Below are positions 56,723 to 64,000 of a stretch of DNA of 64,000 nt, one piece after another. The stretch's first letter is position 1; every line of letters starts with the position of its first letter. The stretch spans positions 11,152,995 to 11,216,994 of the forward strand of contig NC_134541.1 of NCBI RefSeq assembly GCF_050624435.1, in the 5' to 3' direction. The position numbers and the translations under genes were made by a program. The DNA comes from Tenrec ecaudatus. Its lineage: Eukaryota > Chordata > Mammalia > Afrosoricida > Tenrecidae. The notes beneath the pieces were generated by a model. It saw only the letters and a program-made list of their open reading frames with translations. It had not been told where the DNA came from and ran no database searches.

Positions 56723-56739
56723 AAACACTGAGTGCTGAT
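56723..56739. repeat. TSD (right) of the L1 at 55132-56722
   Basis: Exact copy of 55115-55131, after the second poly(A). Confidence 0.95.
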
Positions 56740-57159
56740 GTACAGGGCATGTCGAAGGTTGACTTAATCCCTCTGTCGCCATTTATAATAGTAGTGACCA
56801 AGTGTCTGGCCTTCACGAATAGTTGCTGTCTAATCCAGGGCTAGCCCATGTTTCCTGTAAAGCGGCAGAGAGAGCGAGCACTGTCAGGCTTGGTAGGTCA
56901 CACAGCCTCTGTCACAAGCACTCAACTTTGATGCTGTAACGTAAGGCAGCCAAGGACAATGTGACTAGCGACAAGCATGACTGTCTTCCAGGCAAGCCTC
57001 TTCACAAACACTGGAATTTCAATTCTCTAAGTTCCCATCCCCCACGCCCCACCCCAACTATCCGAAATTGTAAGACTCCTCCTTAGCTCACAGCTATACC
57101 AAAACAGGTGACGGGATATATGTGGCCCGCAGGCTATAGCTGGTCAATTGGGTCTCATC
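56740..57159. other. Intergenic DNA, no recognised feature
   Basis: Unique sequence. Confidence 0.5.
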
Positions 57160-57320
57160 TAATCTTCTCGACAGACCATAAAGTAGGAATTACTTGCTAT
57201 CATTTTGTGAGTGAGGGAAACGGAGGGTCAGAAAGTTTAAAGAACCTGCCCAAGGTGAGCAAACCAGAAGATGGCGGGGCCAGGATTGAAAGCCGGCTTG
57301 CTGATTGCAAACCTCTCGGC
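57160..57320 (-). mobile_element. MIR SINE
   Basis: 'catctaatcttctcgacag', 'gtgagggaaacggagggtcag' and 'cctgcccaaggtgagcaaacc' in reverse MIR order. Confidence 0.75.
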
Positions 57321-57894
57321 TCTTTGCAATCCCCTGATGTCTCTTAAGCCTCAGTCTTCTCATCGGCAACATGGAGATCATGAAGAAGCAGCTTTCCTGC
57401 AGGCCCCTGTGAGACTTTGACGGAACTAACAAAACAAGTTCTTGGTGCACACTGACAGCTAAAAAGCCATGAGCAAGTATTGTTGCGCGATCGTTACTTA
57501 CAGACAGAGAGCCAGGATGAAACAGGAGCTCCACGTGTGGATTCCAGAATTAGCTGACTTCCATCCCGGTCCTCTACCAGGACCTCCAGCATGGTAGATC
57601 ATGTCTGTGCCTTTGTTTCTTTTCTGTAAAAATAGGTGATAGCCATGACAGCAAGTCCAGAAATGCTACTACTGTGGGTTTTGTTCATTTGAGGTGGGAG
57701 ACCCTTATTATGAGGAAGCTACGAATGGATTTTCACTTTTTTAGACCAAAATAAACTCATATGATCTTAGTCTGTAACACATCTGAACATGATCTCATGG
57801 GAAGCACTAAAACGGTGAAGACATGGGTTTGAAACAAATCCCTAGCAGATCGATGTGAATTTGTCAACATGAAAGCAAGAGTTAAAAAAAAAAA
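57321..57894. other. Intergenic DNA, no recognised feature
   Basis: No gene; an A-run lies at 57883-57894. Confidence 0.5.
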
Positions 57895-58029
57895 AGCAAG
57901 AATAAGCATCAAGTTTAGGGTGAAGCGTGGGTAGAAGAATTTTGAAACCATTGATACTTTGTGAAAAGGATATGGGGACAATACCCCCAAAGAAACCGGC
58001 AGTTTACAAATGGATGACTCGTTGTAAAA

Positions 58030-58040
58030 AGGGACAAGAT
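58030..58040. repeat. TSD (left) of the L1 at 58041-58309
   Basis: AGGGACAAGAT against AGGGGCAAGAT at 58310-58320, one mismatch. It falls inside the mariner coding relic. Confidence 0.75.
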
Positions 58041-58309
58041 GCAGGGCAAGATATGACAAAATAATAACTTATAAATTATCAAGGGCTCAAGAGGGAGGGG
58101 GCAGCAGGGACGGAGGGGAAAAAATGAGGACCTGATGCAAAGGGCTTACGTGGAGAGCAAATACTTTGAAATTGATGAGGGCAAAGAATGTACAGATGTG
58201 TTTTACACAATTGATGTATGTATGGATTGTGATCAGAGTTGTATGAGCCCCTAATAAAAATGTTTAAAAAAAATAAAGATCATCTTCACTCACAATAAAT
58301 AAATAAATA
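58041..58309 (+). mobile_element. L1-type 3' end with short 3' extension, nested in mariner
   Basis: The UTR end ('gcagggcaagatatgac' to 'cccctaataaaaatgtttaaaaaa') is followed by about 33 bp of other sequence ('gatcatcttcactcac') and an (AATA)n tail before the right TSD. The extension looks like a very short 3' transduction. Confidence 0.75.
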
Positions 58310-58320
58310 AGGGGCAAGAT
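58310..58320. repeat. TSD (right) of the L1 at 58041-58309
   Basis: AGGGGCAAGAT. The mariner frame resumes directly after it. Confidence 0.75.
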
Positions 58321-59162
58321 AATGATGAAGACAAAGCTGGCAACAGCATACCATCTGCACCAATTGAGAGGAGAAAAAAAATCTTGTTTGTGCCCTAATT
58401 GAAGAGGACAATTAACAGCAAGCAAAACAGCCAACAGCACGGACATTTCAGTTGATTCGTCTCGCACAATTCTGACTGAAAAACTAAAGTTGAGCAAACT
58501 CTCTGCTCGATGGATGGCAAACTGTTGTCCCCGGGTCACCTACAGACAAGAAAAGAACTTTCCACGGGAATTTAAAATAAATGGGACCAAGAACCTGAAG
58601 CATTTGTTGGAAGAATTGTAAGATCAGATGAGACATGGCTTTACCAGTACAATCCTGAAGACAAAACGCAATCAGAGCAATGGCTATCGAGAGGCGGAGC
58701 GATCCAGTCAAAGCACAGCAGATTGGTCAAGAGCAAAGACCATGCCAGCAGTTTGGGGGATGTTCAGTGCAGTTTGCTGGTTGACTTTCTGGAAGACCGA
58801 ATAGCGGTAACATCTCATTACGAGAATGCGGTGAGAACGTTATTAGCAGAAAGACGCGCTGTAAAGCTTCACCAGAGAGTCCTTGTCCATGGCAACAGTG
58901 CTCCTCTCATTCCTGTCTACAAACAGGGGCATTTGTGAGGGTTTCCATGGCTCTTCCAGCTCCAGGCGGCCCAGGTGTGCGCTGACTTGAGGCACCACAG
59001 CCCCAAACTCTGTCTCCTCTTCTCTGGTTAAGACCCCAATCTTACTGGACTCTATTTATTGTTTCATTTAGGCGTGCCGTAAAGATTGCACATTACTCAA
59101 AGCAAATGGAGAGTTTGGACTAGGTGCATGGAGGGACGATCTGGACAGTCAGTGTCAAAAAA

Positions 59163-59353
59163 GAAGCTGGGTGGTGCAACAGTGAAGCACTCATTTGCTG
59201 ATGGAAAGGTCAGTGGGTCAAACTCACCGGTGGCTCCGGGGATCGAAAGACCTGGTGAGCTACTGCCAGAAGACACAGCCTCAGTATGTATGTAGGGGGC
59301 AGTTCCAATCTGTCCTAAAGGGCCACTATGACTCAGGATTGATTCTAAGATTC
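59163..59353 (+). mobile_element. AfroSINE, diverged
   Basis: 'agctgggtggtgcaacagtg', 'gaaaggtcagtgggtcaaac' and 'ccactatgactcaggattg'. Confidence 0.85.
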
Positions 59354-60005
59354 ACAACAAAAGGCTCTTGCCCTTAGATGGATGTGTTCAAATGTCTTCC
59401 TTATCATTTGATTAGCTTTGTGACATTGGGGGAAATTACTCAGCCTGTGTGACAGTCAGGTTTTGTGTCACCTTAGCTGTGCCTTGATTCTCAGTTTGGC
59501 ATTGAAGTCTTCCCCTTCATTGGCCAAGTCTTCCCGTTGATTGGCTCCTCTGTGAGCAGCTAAGCAGTTGTGGGAAGATCGGGGTAGAGTGTAACCCCCT
59601 TACTCGGGTCAGAGCCCCTGAAGCAATTGGAAGGAAGTTTCATCAAGGGTGTGGCCTAGCTCAAGAAAGTTCACAATATGTGAAAACTAGCCTCTTCCTG
59701 GTGAGTCTGGAGCAAGCATCTGGCTCCTCAAAACACTGCCTGGCCTGCTGATTGAGAACTCTCCGCAACTTGTCAGATTGCCTGCTGGCCTTGGATTTGT
59801 CCACGTCTGCCTCCAGCAGTCTGTGGGCTTCCGCTGCCTGGCTCGTCTTCCTGCTCCTCAGTTTATCAGCCTGGCAGCAGCGAAAAGGCTTTTCCTTTTG
59901 ACCCGCATCTGACCCGAAGACTTGAACCAGACTGAACTTAACCACGTCTACAACTCTATGAACTAATATGTATATGCATGGATACCTGTATATCTATATG
60001 CATAG
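59354..60005. other. Intergenic DNA, possible old repeat
   Basis: The 59395-59455 segment is MIR-like. The remainder (59460-59960) has an old-repeat feel but no name. A 94-codon antisense frame has no domain. Confidence 0.4.
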
Positions 60006-60007
60006 GT

Positions 60008-60425
60008 TGTTGTTACGTGCCACTGAGTCAGTGCTGACCCATAGGGACCCTGTGCCCAACAGTCCTGCGCCCTCCTCACAATCGTCCCCACGCCGGAGCC
60101 CATTGCTCCTCTGGGGCCTGCCTCTCTTCCACTGTCCCTCTGCTTCACCAAGCACGATGTCCTTCTCCTGAGACTGGTCTCTCCTGACAACATGTCCAAA
60201 GTGGGCGAGATGAAGTCCTGCCACCCTTGCCTCTAAGGAGCACTCTGGCAGTACTTCTTCCAAGACAGATCAGTGTGTCCTTTTAGCGGTCCATGGTACC
60301 TTCAATATTCTCCTCCAGCACCAGAATTCCAATGCACCAGTTCTTCTTTGGTCTTCCTTATTCAATGTCAAACTTTTACATGCATATGAGGCAATGGAAA
60401 TACCATGGCTTGGGTTGTGTGTATA
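60008..60425 (-). mobile_element. RTE LINE 3' region, antisense
   Basis: Begins with 'gttgttgttacgtgccactg' (the reversed simple end), then 'agcacgatgtccttctcctg', 'tctcctgacaacatgtccaaag', 'cagtacttcttccaagacag', 'gtccatggtaccttcaatatt' and 'catatgaggcaatgg'. It is the longest antisense RTE piece here. A short (AC)n lies at its right edge. Confidence 0.88.
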
Positions 60426-60482
60426 CACACACACACATATTATTAGCTTTGGTTTTTTTTTTAATTTGTTTGTTTTTTTAAA

Positions 60483-60664
60483 AGCAAACCCACTGCCATG
60501 AGTTGATTCTGACTCATAGTGACCCTACATATGGTTTCTGGGGCTGTACATCTTTACAAGAGCAAATAGCCTCAACTTTCCTCCATGGATTGGCTGGTGG
60601 GTTGGAACCATCAACCTTGTGATCAGCTGTCCGGTGCTTATCTGGCAGCACCACCAGGGCTCCT
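60483..60664 (-). mobile_element. AfroSINE, full length
   Basis: 'gcaaacccactgccatgag', 'ctgactcatagtgaccctac', 'ggggctgtacatctttacaag' and 'cagcaccaccagggctcc'. The T-run after 60665 may be its neighbour's sequence. Confidence 0.93.
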
Positions 60665-60965
60665 AGTTTTTTTTTTAAAATATCTATCTATATATATATT
60701 ACTTATTATCATTGGGATTTTTTCTAATATATATATATACACATATACATTACTTGTTAATTTGGAGATATATATATATATCTCACTGGTTTTACATCTC
60801 TGAAAAACCCAAGCTGCCACCACATCTCTGATCATATGTATTCTCACGTAGGCCTACTCCTCTCCCCTGTTATGGGGAGGGTTCAGGAAGCTAATATTCT
60901 TAAAGTTCTTCACTTAGCACCTGGTACATATATGTGTTCAATAAAATACTATATCTCTTTAGGTT
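60665..60965. repeat. (TA)n-rich block and MIR end
   Basis: (TATA/TATC)n dialects at 60680-60785 are followed by a MIR-like 3' end ('cttagcacctggtacatata..gtgttcaataaa', 60910-60950). Confidence 0.65.
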
Positions 60966-61079
60966 TTTGATGTGCTCAATTAAATGAAAATGAATTCAAA
61001 TTGTAATTTAGAAGAAATTAGCATGGGTCATGAGAATATAAAGATCTTTACAAGTAATCAATGCCTATTTTTAAAAATG
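60966..61079. other. AT-rich intergenic DNA
   Basis: No feature seen. Confidence 0.4.
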
Positions 61080-61618
61080 ACCTTTTTAATTATTAATTAT
61101 TTTATTGGGAGCTCTTACAGATATTATAACAATCCATCATTCAATTTGATCAGGCATAATTTTACAATTTCTACCACCATCAGTTTCAACATATTTTCTT
61201 CTTGAACTCTTTGATATCCCCCCTCCCCCCAGGAACCCATATATATCATATAGATTAAGGAATATATATATATAGTCCATATCTTACACCATCCAATGTA
61301 TCCATTCACCTGCAATTCTGTTTGTTGTTCCCTCAAGTGGGGTTACACAGTCATCAGTGCTATAAACTCCCCTTCCCCCACTCCCCTTCCTCTTGCCACA
61401 CCCTCAGGGAATCATTACTCCCGTTACTGTTTCTGAAGGGTGATCTATCTTGGCTTTCATGCATTGAGTGCTCTTAATTATACAAGTGATCATACACAGG
61501 TCTAACAAGATTAATGAGGTAAAACAAAGACGTTAATAGTAAGGGAGAAAATATTAAAGAACTTGAGGATAGTTATGTGTTTCATCAGTGCTGTACTGCT
61601 ATGCCATAATATCGGTGC
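61080..61618 (-). mobile_element. Older L1 3' UTR, antisense
   Basis: 'taattattttattgggagctc', 'tataacaatccatcattcaat', 'accaccatcagtttcaaca', a C-rich block and 'tgtttcatcagtgctgtac'. It has the same plan as the young L1 tails but is clearly more diverged. Confidence 0.75.
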
Positions 61619-61754
61619 AATGCCTATTTTATGATTATTTCTTGAATATCCAAAGGGAAATTTGATTTTATTATCATTTTTACGGGATGGTAGTTAAAAC
61701 CTGAAAAAATATATTCTTCAAATTCTCTTGTTTCTGCTGATTCCAATTTTGTTC

Positions 61755-61912
61755 TTAAATGTGATTGGGTCAGCTCTGACACATAGTGACTGAGATACAC
61801 ACACACATACAGAATGAAACACTGACATGTCATTGACAACCATTATTGTTTGAGCCCATTGTTGCAGTTGCCGTGTCAGTCCATCTTGGGGAAGGTCTCC
61901 CTCTTCTATAAT
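61755..61912 (-). mobile_element. RTE LINE 3' fragment, antisense
   Basis: 'tcagctctgacacatagtgac', 'cagaatgaaacactgacatg' and 'gagcccattgttgcagttgcc', then 'ggaaggtctccctcttct'. An internal (AC)n lies at 61797-61807. Confidence 0.75.
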
Positions 61913-62205
61913 AGCCAAGACCTCTGCTCTCAGTTGTCCTAGAAACGTATGTCATTGAGTCAGGGGTTGTTCTCTCAATGTATCATTTGAAAATCGTATT
62001 GCTTGCATCATCTCTCTTACAATGACTGAGTGACTAAACTGTTGAGTTACTCATCTCGATCAAAGAAAACTACCTACCGTTTGTCCCCAGGCTGACGGGA
62101 CAGCTGAAACCGGCCAGTCTTTGATTAACCTAAAACATTGTAAATGGTGCCGTCCCTTTTCGAAAGTTGACCCAAACCCTTTATGAACCTGTGAAGGGCT
62201 GTAGA
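61913..62205. other. Intergenic DNA, no recognised feature
   Basis: No feature seen. Confidence 0.4.
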
Positions 62206-62388
62206 CAGCCAGGGCACCTGGGTGGCACAGGGACTAAGCACTTGACTATCAGCAGAAAGGTCAGTGGTTTGAACTCGCCAACCAGTCCGCTGGAGAAAGA
62301 TATGGCGCCTGCTCCCTCAGGACGACGGCCTTGCAAACCAGGTGGGCAGTTCTACTCCGTCTCTATAGGGGAAACTCAATTCCCGGAT
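62206..62388 (+). mobile_element. AfroSINE
   Basis: 'cagggcacctgggtggcacag', 'cagaaaggtcagtggtttgaac' and 'gggcagttctactccgtctc'. Confidence 0.9.
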
Positions 62389-62733
62389 GACACGTCTCCG
62401 TTCAGGCCAGCCCCATTTCAAGTGCTCAGTAGCCGTGTGTTGCTCGTGGTTGTCACATGAGACGGCAGGAGTTAAGAGGGAACCTCTGAGGTGCACATCC
62501 GGCTCCTCCTCCCTCCATGAAAAAAATCCACTTTTATGAAGCATTTTAAATGGTGGAGTAGACATGACATATATGGTACAGATGTTTAACCAGTACAAAC
62601 ACCATCATTGTTCTTGTTAGATGGCTTGGCCTTGGTTCTGACCCGTGCACAAAGCAAACCAACCTCCCAGCCCGGCACCAGCCTCACAGCCCTTGTGGAA
62701 ACCCGTCAAGTGTCAACAACCCTTTACCAAACC
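62389..62733. other. Intergenic DNA, no recognised feature
   Basis: Unique or unassigned. Frames here are short. Confidence 0.45.
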
Positions 62734-62734
62734 C

Positions 62735-62908
62735 AAAAGCAAACCCATTGCCCTCACGTGGATTCTCTCCATGACGATTCTGTGTGTTAAGAGCAGGGTC
62801 GCCGAGTATCTCCATCCATCAGGTTTTCTTGGCTGTAACCTTCATGGAAGCAAATGGCCGGGACCCTCTTCTCTGGGACCACGTGTGCCGCTCATGCCGT
62901 TAGCCACA
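62735..62908 (-). mobile_element. AfroSINE, degraded
   Basis: 'gcaaacccattgccctcacg', 'ttcatggaagcaaatggcc' and 'gccgttagccacagtg'. Confidence 0.7.
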
Positions 62909-63039
62909 GTGTCTTCCAGCAGTGACTGTCCCCCGCCAAAGGAAGCTACGACGGCAAGTGGATCAGATTCTCCTGTCTCCTTCCAGACAAAGTCTCCAAT
63001 AGATGGACGCACATGTACATAGAATCTATACAGATACAG

Positions 63040-63190
63040 TCAGCTGCTGCTAGCCAGCAGGTCGGTGGTTCAAATCCATCCAGCAGCTCCCTGGGAAAAA
63101 GATTTACAGCCTTGGGAACCATACCAGTATGTTCCACTCTGTCCTATAGGGTCAGTATGTCTTGGAATCAACTCCACAGCAAACAACTTC
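63040..63190 (+). mobile_element. AfroSINE
   Basis: 'ctgctagccagcaggtcgg', 'tggttcaaatccatccagc', 'tcctatagggtcagtatgtc' and 'ggaatcaactccacagc'. The head is truncated. Confidence 0.88.
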
Positions 63191-63475
63191 TTTGTTTACA
63201 AATAGGAACAAGCCACACAGTTGACCACACCTTGATGTTTGTTTTTTTTTTCTGACTCAACTCTAACTCTGCTACTTGTGTAACTCATCATGACCATTCT
63301 CGTCTGTGACTTGAAGGTGTCAGTACTCACATAACTCCTTCAGAGGGTCCCTGAGAACACAGAATGAGTGAAGAAGTAAGGCTTTTAAAAAAATGCCTGT
63401 TGGAGCCCATCAAGATTAGATGTTTTGTTCAGCAGCTGAGCAGTCCATTATGTGGCTCCTGTTCATTGCTATCAT
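63191..63475. other. Intergenic DNA, no recognised feature
   Basis: No feature seen. Confidence 0.4.
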
Positions 63476-63477
63476 GT

Positions 63478-63608
63478 GTTGGTTTCAACTCATGGTGACC
63501 CACATGCAACAGAACACAACATGCCTTGGTCATGAGTCATTGTCATGCTAGCCAGCGAGCTCAAGGCCGTTGTTGCAGCCATGGTGCATGTTGAGTGCCT
63601 GCCAACCT
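63478..63608 (-). mobile_element. RTE LINE 3' fragment, antisense
   Basis: 'gtttcaactcatggtgaccc', 'caacagaacacaacatgcc' and 'ggccgttgttgcagccatgg' in reverse RTE order. Confidence 0.65.
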
Positions 63609-64000
63609 ACTGGGGGTCATCTTCCAGTTCTAGGTAAAGCAATGAACTCTTGTGATTCACAAGGTTGCTGTGGGCTAGGGAAGAAGATCTGTTCTGGATA
63701 TATGTCCTCCGACTTTTGGGAGGCATCTGTCTCAGTCTCAAAGGTCTGTTGAGAACTGTCCACCGCAGGTGCCGCAGCTGGCCTTTGAAATACTGCTGCC
63801 AAAGCCACATGCAAGCCACCATAGCAACACAGTCTGACGGATGCTCAACGCCAACGTGGAGCTCGACTCGGATTGCTGACCCTTGGCCCGTTCCCCTTTG
63901 TGTGGACATGTGGGTTGATTTCTTTTGGGCCATTTCCTCTTACACCGCATGCTTCCAGGGCCCCCTTGGTGTGCAGGTCATTTGGCCGCAGACAGGTGTC
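63609..64000. other. Intergenic DNA, no recognised feature
   Basis: No named repeat. Overlapping antisense frames of 65-108 codons have no motif. Confidence 0.45.

Larger units (their letters stand above)
57895..59000 (+). pseudogene. Mariner-family transposase relic
   Basis: After removal of the nested L1 (58041-58309), conceptual translation gives a Tc1/mariner transposase order. An N-terminal helix-turn-helix-like part ('YKWMTRCKKGQD', about 57990-58040) is followed by 'ILTEKLKLSKLSARW' (58460s-58510s), then the motif DETW (58627-58638) with 'LYQYNPEDKTQSEQWL', then 'LVDFLE' (58774-58791), then 'KLHQRVLVHG' where the second catalytic Asp of the usual HHDNAP should follow. Here it reads HGNSAP, so that Asp is gone. 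Stops and a deletion before the 'HSP' block (about 58990) break the frame. The terminal inverted repeats are not identified. It is dead; the subfamily is uncertain. Confidence 0.8.

Overview
This is eukaryotic, almost certainly mammalian, DNA from an afrotherian; a tenrec such as Echinops telfairi fits best. Three things point there. (1) About three dozen copies of the tRNA-derived AfroSINE occur on both strands; they are recognised by a tRNA-like head with an 'ggtcggcagttcaaacc'-type B box and a 3' half like 'tagggtcgctatgagtc'. (2) There are fragments of the BovB/RTE-like LINE typical of Afrotheria and many 5'-truncated L1-type 3' UTRs. (3) Four short hAT elements match the non-autonomous SPIN ('Space Invader') transposons, which are known from tenrec but not reported from elephant. 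There are no bacterial operons, rRNA or tRNA genes, CRISPR arrays or host protein genes with introns. Apart from the retrocopy, the open reading frames are chance frames in repeats, microsatellites and unique intergenic DNA.

Layout. 0-9 kb: intergenic DNA with AfroSINEs, MIR, one SPIN and microsatellites. 8.1-12 kb: an old L1 3' end split by a younger antisense L1 with an 18-bp target-site duplication (TSD), followed by a still older afrotherian L1 tail. 12-18.5 kb: AfroSINE, RTE and MIR fragments. 18.59-20.29 kb: the only host-gene-derived sequence, an intronless 5'-truncated retrocopy of HDHD5 (CECR5) with a poly(A) tail and a 14-bp TSD, inserted into a small palindromic DNA-transposon remnant and carrying one in-frame stop. 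20-41 kb: densely layered repeats, including the largest RTE fragment (27.9-29.1 kb), a SPIN that holds a U6 snRNA fragment (29.2 kb), a probable 3'-transducing L1 (30.8-31.6 kb) and a SPIN nested in an AfroSINE (32.1 kb). 41.4-44.6 kb: a 3.2-kb island with no recognisable transposon, partly AT-rich with homeodomain-type TAATTA cores; it is the best candidate for conserved cis-regulatory DNA. 44.6-54.7 kb: AfroSINE-rich intergenic DNA. 54.9-56.7 kb: another SPIN, then an L1 with two successive 3' ends inside one 17-bp TSD. 57.9-59 kb: a dead mariner transposase split by a small L1. 59-64 kb: RTE, AfroSINE and older L1 fragments.

No genes act together here. The interest lies in the order of transposon insertions, which exact TSDs make readable, in the HDHD5 retrocopy, and in the transposon-free island. 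Repeat boundaries are approximate unless a TSD is given. Family names rest on recognising consensus features by eye, not on a database search.
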